From NCBI GenBank assembly GCA_905233465.1, contig CAJOEI010000008.1, forward strand, positions 1-59,739: a stretch of 59,739 nt of DNA, in the 5' to 3' direction. Below are positions 19,145-26,680 of the stretch, piece by piece (the first letter of the stretch is position 1; each line of letters opens with the position of its first letter). The DNA comes from an uncultured Bacteroidaceae bacterium. GTDB taxonomy: Bacteria; Bacteroidota; Bacteroidia; Bacteroidales; Bacteroidaceae. The position numbers and the translations under genes are program-made. The notes beneath the pieces are model-generated. The model saw nothing but the letters and a program-made list of their open reading frames with translations. It searched no databases and was not told where the DNA came from.

Positions 19145-20287
19145 TTACTTCGTTAGCGTTCGGCAAAGCTCTGCCGAACGCTTTTTTGTTAACGCATGAC
19201 GATTCAGGAACAAATAGACCGTGTTCAGTGCAATATAATCACGCGACATATACCATATGCCCTTGTAATACCCACTCTCGCCCCATGAGTTCTTCACCAT
19301 ATAGAATGGTTTACCCTGCTCGTCAATGGCCTTTCCGTATATCAGCATCACATGGTCGTAGGTGAAGCGCCAGTCGTCCCACTGCTCCTGACGCAACTCC
19401 TGAGAAGGCACTACTCCATCCGGCAACATAACCAGACCTGTGCGAGTGAAATCACCCGTTACATCGCCACCCCAAGCCACCGTATAGCCAGCATCAATAG
19501 CATGGTCGAGCACATCCATCAACTCATCGATGGGAATATTGTAGCTCGGTTTCAGCCGCCATTTGTAAGGCGCCTCAATGACAAACCACTGACGGAACGG
19601 ATGATGTGTAAAACTCGTTAGGCTGACATAATCGTCAAGTTCGAGCCCCAAGCTCGCAGCAAAAGACTGCGGCGTATACGTCTTGCCCTCATAGACAAAC
19701 GAGTCAGGGCAGCGACCAACATACTTCTCTATAAGTGCCTGCACACTATCTTGCCAGTGAGGGAGCGGTTCCTTGGCGTTCTTTCTGACAATACCGCTCA
19801 CCACGCGCTCCAGTTCAGGGAAAAACACCTTAAAGTTGGCCAGCGTGTCGCCGGTCAGCGAACCAGGGGCAGGCATAGCCTCCTCTGGACAGATGCCGTG
19901 CTGACGGATTACCTCCAGCACGTCATCGCACGAACCGCCCTCCGAAATCTGACTATACCCATGCATACGGACATAATGAGTAGCGCAGTCCATATAATCC
20001 TTGTTCACCACAAACATCTCACACAGATTGTACTCCTTGCCCGTCTTGCGTAGGATCTCGCTCTCAAAATAGCCCAACGTGGCATAATCCCAGCATGTGC
20101 CACTGCGCCATTGGTTCTTCACACTCGTTATCGGGTTCTCTTTCACTGTCGTGAACGACTTCCTCTCCATAGATGCCGCCGCACTACGCTGTAGGTTCTC
20201 CTGTGCCGACACAGTTGTAGACACCAGCAACATCAAGAAAACAAACAACACAGATGACAAAAACACTATCCTTTGTCTATTAGCCAT
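19145..20287 (-). CDS. C1B family cysteine peptidase (bleomycin hydrolase/aminopeptidase C-like), exported
   Basis: 380 residues from the chosen start MANRQ; a longer frame begins at 20329 but would overlap higA. A signal peptide covers residues 1-28 (VSAQ). The papain-like triad is visible: Cys65 in QWRSGTCWDYA with the oxyanion Gln, His in 'TYDHVMLIYGKA' and Asn in MVKNSWGE. The layout matches the C1B aminopeptidase C/bleomycin hydrolase family, but with an export signal. It would trim peptides in the periplasm. The 3' end is convergent with rprY. Confidence 0.82.
   Translation of the reverse strand: MANRQRIVFLSSVLFVFLMLLVSTTVSAQENLQRSAAASMERKSFTTVKENPITSVKNQWRSGTCWDYATLGYFESEILRKTGKEYNLCEMFVVNKDYMDCATHYVRMHGYSQISEGGSCDDVLEVIRQHGICPEEAMPAPGSLTGDTLANFKVFFPELERVVSGIVRKNAKEPLPHWQDSVQALIEKYVGRCPDSFVYEGKTYTPQSFAASLGLELDDYVSLTSFTHHPFRQWFVIEAPYKWRLKPSYNIPIDELMDVLDHAIDAGYTVAWGGDVTGDFTRTGLVMLPDGVVPSQELRQEQWDDWRFTYDHVMLIYGKAIDEQGKPFYMVKNSWGESGYYKGIWYMSRDYIALNTVYLFLNRHALTKKRSAELCRTLTK
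19155..19188. terminator. Intrinsic terminator after rprY
   Basis: An 11-bp perfect stem (19155-19165 with 19172-19182), a 6-base loop, then a run of T. It overlaps the final codons of the convergent peptidase gene, so both uses share the sequence. Confidence 0.85.
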
Positions 20288-20310
20288 TATGAATCCTGGT
20301 TTTTTTATTG

Positions 20311-20679
20311 TCACAACACGCAGGCCCAACCAAACTTACGCGATAGTTCTCGTAGGAGCGTCCTGTCACGGCGTGGTATTGTGACTGAAACGACTTCGCT
20401 ACCACCATCGCGTTGAGCTATGGCCGCAGAATCAAGCTCATACTGCGTTTGCATATTCATCCATATCTCTGCGGGAATGCCCAATGTCTTTTCTAAGGCC
20501 AAGGCTACGGTCTTGGACAAAGACCGTTTGCCATGAATAATCTCGCTGATTACGGATGCAGGAATACCAGCAAACTCAGCAAGCTGCTTTTGCGTCATAT
20601 CACGTTCTTTCAATTCGTCTTTCAGCATCTCGCCAGGATGAGTGGCTATAAATGGAGTCTGTAAAATAGTGCTATTCAT
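20311..20679 (-). CDS. higA: HigA-family antitoxin
   Basis: 122 residues with an N-terminal XRE helix-turn-helix: 'HPGEMLKDELKERDMTQKQ' then LAEFAGIPASVISEIIHGKR, the classic HigA/VapI block. Antitoxins of this type bind and silence HigB and repress their own operon. The first codons overlap the end of higB by 8 bases, the toxin-first order usual for higBA. The C-terminal tail of about 35 residues is longer than in minimal HigA. Confidence 0.85.
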   Translation of the reverse strand: MNSTILQTPFIATHPGEMLKDELKERDMTQKQLAEFAGIPASVISEIIHGKRSLSKTVALALEKTLGIPAEIWMNMQTQYELDSAAIAQRDGGSEVVSVTIPRRDRTLLRELSRKFGWACVL

Positions 20680-20989
20680 AATGTTTTGAAATTTCAGTTA
20701 ATAAAGCGTTTACAACTATTCCTATGTCATCCGGTGTACTATTAAAGTGCAAACGATATTGGTCATTGATCCATACCACATCAACACCTTGAAGATTGCC
20801 TTTCTTCTTCTCGTAGTGAAGAGACTTGACTAAATAAAGGTCTTCTATGCGTCGCGCCACTCTGAGATAATTGACAACTTTCACATAGCGTTTCACTATA
20901 TCACGTGGAAGCCTTCTGTAACGACTGTCACTTGTGCTTCCACTCGTAAACAGGTCTTCTAAAGCTGTATCTTGGAATTCAATATTCAT
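20672..20989 (-). CDS. higB: HigB-family toxin (RelE-like mRNA interferase)
   Basis: 105 residues with a RelE/HigB fold pattern: 'LPRDIVKRYVKVVNYLRVA', 'LHYEKKKGNLQGVDVVWIND', and 'QYRLHF', which matches the conserved 'WRIxF' strand of HigB proteins. It should cleave mRNA on the ribosome and is neutralised by HigA. Length and gene order fit type II higBA. No promoter with both boxes was identified upstream. Confidence 0.83.
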   Translation of the reverse strand: MNIEFQDTALEDLFTSGSTSDSRYRRLPRDIVKRYVKVVNYLRVARRIEDLYLVKSLHYEKKKGNLQGVDVVWINDQYRLHFNSTPDDIGIVVNALLTEISKHYE

Positions 20990-21122
20990 GTCACACTAAA
21001 TTTGTGCTGCAAAAGTAATTCTTTTTCCTAAATTAATTTACAAATTTGCGAATTATTTTTCCTTGTGTGCGTTTTTCATCGCTGATATTACGTAATTCCC
21101 TGTCGAACCATGCCGCATTTTG

Positions 21123-21158
21123 CTCTCCTCCCCCTTGGGGGAGGTTGGGAAGGGGCTT
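21123..21158. repeat. CT/GA-rich dispersed repeat, copy 2
   Basis: CTCCTCCCCCTTGGGGGAGG, then TTGGGAAGGGGCTTG. The CCCCCTTGGGGG core is palindromic. Related sequences are at 731-843 and 29400-29440. Confidence 0.6.
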
Positions 21159-21191
21159 GAATCTTTGCAATCGTTTGTATTCATCGGAGTT

Positions 21192-21308
21192 TATGTACCT
21201 CCGGTCGATGCAACAGGGTTGTCCGCACGACCCATCTGCATTGACCGGTCGATGCTGCTGGGTCGTGCGGAGGATGCATAGCTGTACTTACTTTATGCGT
21301 ACTATTGC
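21192..21308. repeat. Inverted and direct repeats downstream of the orphan hicB
   Basis: Two direct copies of CCGGTCGATGC (near 21195 and 21245), and an 11-bp inverted pair CCGCACGACCC / GGGTCGTGCGG inside the same block. A segment at about 21270-21308 (GGATGCATAGCTGTACTTA and following) is repeated at 22058-22096. No coding sense is seen. Confidence 0.6.
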
Positions 21309-21313
21309 GCCAA

Positions 21314-21357
21314 CACATCGCCCTCAATCCCACACGAGGACAGAGGGCGATGCGGTG
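21314..21357. repeat. Hairpin repeat H, copy 1
   Basis: CATCGCCCTC and GAGGGCGATG enclose CCCACACGAGGACA. A near-identical copy in the same orientation lies at 21893-21937. The two copies flank the hicB-like gene. Confidence 0.75.
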
Positions 21358-21378
21358 TTTACGTTTATTCTGCAGCAA

Positions 21379-21783
21379 TTATGCGAACTGGACGCGACGT
21401 AGTTCGTCTGCGAAGGAATGGACGTGCTGCTGAATCTTTTCTGTGGTTCGACGCGACGGACGGCTATGACCTGTGGCATAATGACTTAGTTGTCCTTGGT
21501 TGACACCCGTTATACGTGATAGACCAGCCAAAGTAAATGCTTTGCTGAAATATGACAGGAAGGAAGCCATGTCATAGCCAAACTCAAACTCCACCTCCTC
21601 GAAAGGATGCCCATCTTCCTGTCGGATACGTTTGATATCCTCGTAGCCGCCAAGAAAAACCTTCATTGCCTCGTCCACCGTTTTACCTGTTCCTGTAACA
21701 AGATAGTCCTTCGTGTCATCATCCATATAGATGCTATAGTGGCCGTCAGAAGCCATTTCGATGATTGCCTTAACTTTTTCCAT
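21379..21783 (-). CDS. Orphan HicB-like antitoxin with XRE helix-turn-helix
   Basis: 134 residues. The N-terminal half ('AIIEMASDGHYSIYMDD', then TGTGKTVDEAMKVFLGG) is the degenerate RNase H-like HicB fold. The C-terminal half ('LAGLSRITGVNQGQLSHYATG') is a DNA-binding XRE domain. No hicA toxin gene lies on either side, so it is an orphan regulator or a decayed module. A consensus promoter ends four bases before the ATG, so the mRNA may be leaderless. Both sides carry the same hairpin repeat. Confidence 0.75.
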   Translation of the reverse strand: MEKVKAIIEMASDGHYSIYMDDDTKDYLVTGTGKTVDEAMKVFLGGYEDIKRIRQEDGHPFEEVEFEFGYDMASFLSYFSKAFTLAGLSRITGVNQGQLSHYATGHSRPSRRTTEKIQQHVHSFADELRRVQFA

Positions 21784-21787
21784 TTCG

Positions 21788-21818
21788 CAAAGATACGAAT
21801 ACTAATACACTTACGCAA
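21788..21818 (-). promoter_or_regulatory. Promoter of the hicB-like gene
   Basis: TTG (21818-21816), exactly 20 bases, TATCTTTG (21795-21788), then four bases and the ATG at 21783. The transcription start should lie at the start codon. Confidence 0.75.
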
Positions 21819-21892
21819 GAAACATCATAAAAAAGTATCAAAACTCATACATTTTCGCCAAAATAGGATTATATAAAGACACTCAATCTCAT

Positions 21893-21937
21893 ACAATCGC
21901 CCTCCATCCCACACGAGGACAGAGGGCGATGTAGTGT
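21893..21937. repeat. Hairpin repeat H, copy 2
   Basis: ATCGCCCTC / GAGGGCGAT stem around the same loop as the copy at 21314-21357. Same orientation. Confidence 0.75.
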
Positions 21938-21943
21938 GTGTAT

Positions 21944-22096
21944 GAAAAAGAAAGGCCGGAAACAGGAATCACCCCGTAGCGGGGCTAATGGGCTCTTGGG
22001 GGCCCGTCCCACCGCAAGACCTGACTCCTGATTTCGGCGAGACACGTTGTTAAAGTCAGTAAGGATGTATAGCTGTACTTAATTTACACTATTGAG
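21944..22096 (-). ncRNA. Structured RNA candidate between tatA and hicB
   Basis: A TACCTTTG box at 22108-22101 on the minus strand would start an RNA near 22096. It contains a 13-bp stem with one mismatch (22026-22038 with 21955-21967). Inside the stem are a CCCCG-tag-CGGGG hairpin (21972-21984) and a GGGC/GCCC hairpin (21990-22005). On the minus strand the outer stem is followed by CCTTTCTTTTT, like an intrinsic terminator. I match it to no Rfam family. It could instead be a dispersed Prevotella repeat or a 5' leader. The remaining bases to 22203 show nothing clear. Confidence 0.4.
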
Positions 22097-22203
22097 TAGG
22101 CAAAGGTATGACAATACTATAACAGCTAAAACGGGTATTTATCGAATGATTATGTACTCCTTTACTGTCGACTCTCACCAGCCAAACTGATATAGTATAG
22201 AGT

Positions 22204-22425
22204 TTATCCTTGTTTTTCACATACGGTTATATCTGTGGCTTCAGCTACAACATCATTGATTTCATTGACTGGCTCCTCCACCTCATGCATGCCCTTCTTA
22301 AATTCCTTCACGCCTCGTCCCATGCCGCGCATCATCTCTGGTAGCTTCTTGCCACCAAAGAGCAAGAGGATAACACCAGCGATAAGTACAATCTCGCTGG
22401 TGCCAATAAATAATGTTTGAATCAT
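22204..22425 (-). CDS. tatA: TatA/E-type twin-arginine translocase subunit
   Basis: 73 residues: a short N-terminus, one membrane helix (about 8-23, '[12 protein letters not shown]'), the hinge GGKKLPE, and an amphipathic helix '[19 protein letters not shown]' with an acidic tail. This is the standard TatA layout. TatA oligomers form the path by which TatBC-bound folded proteins cross the inner membrane. The start overlaps the stop of the preceding RiPP accessory gene as ATGA, so it is translated with the maturation genes. As both peptide precursors carry twin-arginine signals, it is probably dedicated to their export. No tatC is near. Confidence 0.88.
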   Translation of the reverse strand: MIQTLFIGTSEIVLIAGVILLLFGGKKLPEMMRGMGRGVKEFKKGMHEVEEPVNEINDVVAEATDITVCEKQG

Positions 22426-22706
22426 GCGTCCTTGACTACTAATGTGATTTCACAAGTCTGGAAGTTTATCTCCCAGTTGCCGTTCGGGTGGCTCTCCCAA
22501 CTGTATTTCTTTGCCTTGTTGTCCCACCACTGCTGAAAACGTACTCCCGTCTCACCCATGTCCTTGATGAGCTTCTCGTAGAGGTCGTTGTTGTCGGCCG
22601 TGACGATCTTCGCCAGTTCCGTGAGACCATTCTTGCGCTCAAACAGAGCTTGGATTTCGGTGCGCTCTTCCGGCGTTACCTGTCCTACAATTTTTCTTAT
22701 TTCCAT
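22422..22706 (-). CDS. CXXX-repeat peptide modification system protein
   Basis: 94 residues, mostly helical and soluble, without cysteines in any metal motif except a single late Cys. It begins '[19 protein letters not shown]' and ends with a [17 protein letters not shown] segment. It fits the small third component annotated alongside CXXX-repeat radical SAM systems in Bacteroidales; its biochemical role is not known to me. A precursor-recognition or chaperone role is a guess. The ATG overlaps the maturase stop by 10 bases, and the stop overlaps tatA by 4. Confidence 0.7.
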   Translation of the reverse strand: MEIRKIVGQVTPEERTEIQALFERKNGLTELAKIVTADNNDLYEKLIKDMGETGVRFQQWWDNKAKKYSWESHPNGNWEINFQTCEITLVVKDA

Positions 22707-23662
22707 TGCTTATAATTTGTAAAAGGGTCTAAGTAATTTATTTCTGGAATGTCGTGCGTGTCGCTCATGCGTATGCCCTGCTCTGCCATCTTTGCAAGCA
22801 AATAACGCGAAGCATTACGTTCCAAATGGGCAACCATGCACTGTTGATGGCTGGGTGTGTTGGCATCCAGTGTCAGACGGCTGTTCATCCAGATGCAACG
22901 TTTGCACTGGAATGCATCGCAGTGGCGGCAGATGGGTGCGTGGTCAAGACGCAGCAGCTGACGGTTTTTGATGTCGAGACCGTCTTCCAGACTGCCGACA
23001 TGCTGCGAGGGGTCATCATGGTAGAAGGCTGGGCAAAGGTAGAACTTTCCGTTGGGAGCCAAGGTCACTGTGGTGTCACCCGCTCCGCAGTTGTTCATCT
23101 GCGTGAGTTGCAGGCGGTCGGTCAGCAGATTCAGTTGCACCATGCGTCCCGTCTTGAATATCTCTGTCAGCATGTCCGCAAGTGTTTCGAGCAGTGATTT
23201 GTAGTTGTCTGCATCTGCGTCCTTGAATGATTCGACATCTGTCAGCACGATGTTCAGCCTTGCGACCTTGTTGAGCAGAGCCTTCACTTGCTCCTGATGC
23301 TCACTAAGTTCCTGACAGCTGGTACGAATGATGCATGTGGCACCTTCCACGTCCTCAGCCTTCTGTGTCTGCCATGCAGTCAGTACCACGACATCAGCCT
23401 CCTTTGTCTGTGCGTCGGGTTTAATCTTTGTGTGGTCGATGGATTCAATAACCTCTGCATATTCCGCAGGCAAGGCGTACGATGGATATACAAACTGTAT
23501 GTTCAGGTTCTCTTTCATGGCGAAGACAATGCCAGCCTGTAGAGTTTCAAGCGATATAAGACTTTCTCCTTTTGGAGAGTCGGAAGGGGCATCATAGTGG
23601 CAATACGAAACGCTCGCATCGTCCAATATTATAATAAGGTATTGCAACATGGTGGTCAGCAT
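22697..23662 (-). CDS. CXXX-repeat peptide maturase (SPASM-like, no SAM cluster)
   Basis: 321 residues. The N-terminal 170 residues resemble a radical SAM barrel but lack the CxxxCxxC triad. The C-terminal part has a SPASM-type cysteine set: Cys192 in NNCGAGD, Cys210 in FYLCPAF, Cys245/248/253/256 in 'ICRHCDAFQCKRC' and Cys275. It is thus a SPASM protein without its own SAM-binding cluster, likely a partner to the radical SAM enzyme encoded just upstream. Start ATG and the upstream stop share the sequence ATGCTGA, so translation is coupled. The 'maturase' label comes from family naming. Confidence 0.75.
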   Translation of the reverse strand: MLTTMLQYLIIILDDASVSYCHYDAPSDSPKGESLISLETLQAGIVFAMKENLNIQFVYPSYALPAEYAEVIESIDHTKIKPDAQTKEADVVVLTAWQTQKAEDVEGATCIIRTSCQELSEHQEQVKALLNKVARLNIVLTDVESFKDADADNYKSLLETLADMLTEIFKTGRMVQLNLLTDRLQLTQMNNCGAGDTTVTLAPNGKFYLCPAFYHDDPSQHVGSLEDGLDIKNRQLLRLDHAPICRHCDAFQCKRCIWMNSRLTLDANTPSHQQCMVAHLERNASRYLLAKMAEQGIRMSDTHDIPEINYLDPFTNYKQWK

Positions 23663-24912
23663 TTAGGTTCGCGTACATTCGCCTTCTGTCTCTCAAACTC
23701 CTCGCGCTGGTTCTCCAGTTCCAACTTCCGGAACAGCTTGTTCCAATAATAGTTGTTTGCCCTCACGCGTGCCTTGTGCATTCGGCAAATGGCCGTTGAG
23801 CGTTGATACACGGTGTGCGTGTCTGCGGCATCGAAGTTCTCGCCCTGACACCACGCACAGCCGCTGGCTACCTCGCATGTAATACACTCCTCGGTACTTT
23901 GCGTAGTACGATCGAGCGTCAGGAACGGACGTAGCTTGTTCTTGTCTATGCCGTTGTGGATGTCGCCGATAATCCAAGCCTGCTTGTTGCGAAGCGAATA
24001 CTGTGCGAAGCGTGTGCAAGGATAGAACATACCCGCTGCATCCACCGCAAGCATCATGCCTGCGCCGCACCAATTTTGATTGTCACGCTCACGATTCATG
24101 GGTTTGCCGATGTGCTCCATGAAGAAAGAGCAGGTATGGTCTTCGTATAACTTTCTGTCAATGATGGCATCTGCCAGCTCCATTAGCTGCTGCTCAAAAA
24201 GCATATCGTCATCTTCCTTCCATACATCCTCAAACACGCAGTTTATGTTCACCTCCTTTATACCGAGGCTGTACAGGTGGAGTACGCTCTCCTTAATGTA
24301 AGGCAGGTCTGCAGAACTGATGGTAACTTTAGTACTTGCACCAGGGAACTGCTCTAACCAAAGTGGGATGTTTTTCACAACGTCGTTGTACGAGCCACGC
24401 TCATCTTCAGGTTTCGGTGCAATGCCCTGTTCCATCTCCGGTGTCTTCCAGATTCGGTTTAGATCGTGCTTGCGCTGTGTGCCGTCAATGGTGATGCCTA
24501 TACTCAGATGATTCCTGTTCTTCTCAATGAACTTTTGCACTTTCTCTGTATGGTAGTTGATGCCGTTTGTGGAGAACGAGAAGCGGTAAGAGTTGAACCA
24601 ATGGTGGTTCCGACGGTACATCTCCGTCTTCAGGTAGTCACAAATCCTGTCTACTAGGTCAATCTCCAAGAACGGTTCCCCACCGATGAAGTCCCAAATA
24701 ACACTCTCCTCCTTGAACTCCTCTTCCTTATCAAGTATATAGTCAATGGCCTTCTTCGCCACCTCCCACGACATCCGTTCCTTAGTGTTCTTACCCACCA
24801 AATAGCAGTACTTGCACGCCAGCTGACAGTCCTTCGTCACAATAAAGGTGATGGACTTGGCTCGACCCTCCTGCCAACTATTAGAATGATCTTGAATATC
24901 TAATGTGTCCAT
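23656..24912 (-). CDS. Radical SAM/SPASM peptide maturase, CXXX-repeat target family
   Basis: 418 residues. The [4Fe-4S]/SAM motif is Cys29-x3-Cys33-x2-Cys36 (KDCQLACKYCY), with GGEPF at 77-81 for SAM binding. The SPASM region holds Cys282 (NWCGAG), Cys299, Cys343, Cys346, Cys352, Cys355 and Cys376, enough for two auxiliary clusters. Such enzymes often form thioether bonds between Cys and a neighbouring residue; with targets of Cys-X-X-X repeats this is the leading guess, but unproven. It lies 133 bases downstream of the precursor genes and is translationally coupled to the next maturase. Confidence 0.85.
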   Translation of the reverse strand: MDTLDIQDHSNSWQEGRAKSITFIVTKDCQLACKYCYLVGKNTKERMSWEVAKKAIDYILDKEEEFKEESVIWDFIGGEPFLEIDLVDRICDYLKTEMYRRNHHWFNSYRFSFSTNGINYHTEKVQKFIEKNRNHLSIGITIDGTQRKHDLNRIWKTPEMEQGIAPKPEDERGSYNDVVKNIPLWLEQFPGASTKVTISSADLPYIKESVLHLYSLGIKEVNINCVFEDVWKEDDDMLFEQQLMELADAIIDRKLYEDHTCSFFMEHIGKPMNRERDNQNWCGAGMMLAVDAAGMFYPCTRFAQYSLRNKQAWIIGDIHNGIDKNKLRPFLTLDRTTQSTEECITCEVASGCAWCQGENFDAADTHTVYQRSTAICRMHKARVRANNYYWNKLFRKLELENQREEFERQKANVREPKC

Positions 24913-25045
24913 TAAACTCGCGCCCTGTTTGTGTTTTATCAGAATTATAAATTAGCACTTACTTTTTATTGTCATATTGTCCTTTTTCAACCATTGCATT
25001 ATAACGAAGTTATTAAATCATCTTCAGAAAAGTATTGACTAATAA

Positions 25046-25843
25046 CTAATAATACATCATCATAAAACAACTACCCATGCAAGACATTAAACAAGATGCT
25101 GAACAGCTGCCTGTACATGAACCAGTACAAGATGTGCATAAGTCTCCACATGATCCATAGCAAGTTCCCGCACAACCGTCACAACCACCTGTGCAAGTTC
25201 CTTTACAACCAGATTCACATGTCCCTTCGCAACCAGTATAACAGGAGCCCTTGCAACCACCTGAACATTCTCCAGAACAGGAATTTTTGCATGTTCCATC
25301 ACAACCAGAGCTACACCCGCCCTTACATCCACCTTTACAAGCTCCTTCACATCCAGTATTACAACCGCCCCTACAACCGCCCTTGCATCCCGAAGAGCAT
25401 GAACTGGAACACCCGCTACAAGCGCCCTTTGCAGTATTCTTACATCCGTTATTACATCCATTACAAGTGGTCGTCTTTGATGACACTGAACCTGAACATG
25501 ACCTAGAACAAGATCCTGAACATGAGTTAGAACAACCTTCTCCACAGCCCATTGTACATCTGTGTGGACAACTATCTGAACATGATTGCGTGCAATAAAC
25601 TTTACATGTCTGCTGACAAGTCGTTTCACATGTTATACTACATGAGATGTAGCATCCACCCTGACATGAAGAATAACATCCTCCAGAACAACCTTTACAC
25701 TCCATTGGATGTGTCGTAACAGCTGCTTGTACTATTGGATTAGTCAATGCAACTGCGCCAATGATTGGGAGTACCTTCTTTACTGCACTCTTAAAAAATT
25801 CGCGCCTTGTTTGTAATACCTCTGATTTATTTTCTTTTTTCAT
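25046..25843 (-). CDS. Cys-Xaa-Xaa-Xaa repeat radical SAM target protein 1
   Basis: 265 residues. An N-terminal twin-arginine signal, [14 protein letters not shown] then a hydrophobic stretch to about residue 42, is followed by about 52 cysteines, nearly all spaced Cys-X-X-X-Cys with Gly, Ser, Thr and Lys between. Register breaks occur at a few CxxC steps, at KNTAKGA (a repeat with Ala in place of Cys) and at a 10-residue serine/threonine linker. The tail is FMMMYY. The DNA is a 12-base quasi-repeat. It is the presumed substrate of the downstream maturases, made 18 bases after precursor 2. Confidence 0.87.
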   Translation of the reverse strand: MKKENKSEVLQTRREFFKSAVKKVLPIIGAVALTNPIVQAAVTTHPMECKGCSGGCYSSCQGGCYISCSITCETTCQQTCKVYCTQSCSDSCPHRCTMGCGEGCSNSCSGSCSRSCSGSVSSKTTTCNGCNNGCKNTAKGACSGCSSSCSSGCKGGCRGGCNTGCEGACKGGCKGGCSSGCDGTCKNSCSGECSGGCKGSCYTGCEGTCESGCKGTCTGGCDGCAGTCYGSCGDLCTSCTGSCTGSCSASCLMSCMGSCFMMMYY

Positions 25844-25861
25844 CTTTTTTAATCGTTTTGT

Positions 25862-26680
25862 TTACCACATGCCAGAGCTACTTCCTTTACAACGACCGCT
25901 ACAACCAGCATAACATGTTCCATCACAACCACCAGAACAACTGGAGCCACAACTTGTTCCACAATGACCAGTGCAACCGTATAGACAACTACCATCACAG
26001 CCACCTTCGCAACCAGTGTAACAACCAGTATAGCAGCCACCAGAACAACCAGACGAACATCCAGATGCACAATTCTGGGCACAATTCGTTGTACATGATG
26101 AGCTGCAACCGCCGCTGCAGCCACCTTTACATTCACCTGTGCAGCTACTGGAACAGCCACCTGTACAGCCTGTAGTACATCCACTGGAGCATCCACCCTT
26201 ACAAGTGTCTGTACAAGTGTTGGAACATCCTGATGAGCACCCGCCTGTACAAGTTGAAGAGCAATTGCCTGAACAATTGCTACCACATGACCCAGAACAT
26301 CCAGAAGAGCAACCGCCACTACATGTTCCTTTACATTCATCTTTACAAGTAGAAGAACAACCAGAACATGAACCTTTAGAAGAACCTGTGCAAGTACTAC
26401 TACAAGTTCCTGTACAAGTTGAAGAGCACTCGTTTGCACAATTTGAGCATGAGGAGTTTGCAGCAGAGTTGGAACATGAGGTCCAGCAGTCAGAATTACA
26501 ATTGCCAAAACATGTTCCTTCGCAATAGTCTGTACATGTTGCCTCACAGCCACCACACCCACAAGAAGTGAGAGATGTCAGTAATGTTGGCGTAGCTATG
26601 AATGCGCCCAGCATGGGTAATAAACGTGAAGTTGCTTTCTTAAAGAACTCGCGTCTATTTATTAGTTCATAATTATTCAT
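25862..26680 (-). CDS. Cys-Xaa-Xaa-Xaa repeat radical SAM target protein 2
   Basis: 272 residues. The twin-arginine signal is NRREFFKKATSRLL, then a hydrophobic region ending in SLTSC, which could also be a lipobox. About 56 cysteines follow, overwhelmingly at four-residue spacing, with intervening GG, SS, TG and KG. The body is glycine/serine-rich and almost free of large hydrophobics. A SNSAANSS linker and a TGSSKGS step interrupt the register. The tail is KGSSSGMW. It overlaps the upstream lipoprotein gene as ATGA. It resembles precursor 1 in design but not in leader detail or tail. Confidence 0.87.
   Translation of the reverse strand: MNNYELINRREFFKKATSRLLPMLGAFIATPTLLTSLTSCGCGGCEATCTDYCEGTCFGNCNSDCWTSCSNSAANSSCSNCANECSSTCTGTCSSTCTGSSKGSCSGCSSTCKDECKGTCSGGCSSGCSGSCGSNCSGNCSSTCTGGCSSGCSNTCTDTCKGGCSSGCTTGCTGGCSSSCTGECKGGCSGGCSSSCTTNCAQNCASGCSSGCSGGCYTGCYTGCEGGCDGSCLYGCTGHCGTSCGSSCSGGCDGTCYAGCSGRCKGSSSGMW

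Noticed and set aside
21046..21402. A 118-codon plus-strand frame
   Set aside because: Composed of inverted and direct repeats; no start signal or domain.
21944..22096. 6S RNA, tmRNA or a known riboswitch
   Set aside because: I could match none of the hallmark motifs (cobalamin, TPP, FMN boxes, RNase P core, tmRNA tag frame).
25087..26562. Repetitive Val/His- and Gln/Pro-rich frames in other frames of the precursor genes
   Set aside because: They arise from the 12-base periodic DNA of the CXXX repeats; only the Cys frame has a Tat leader.
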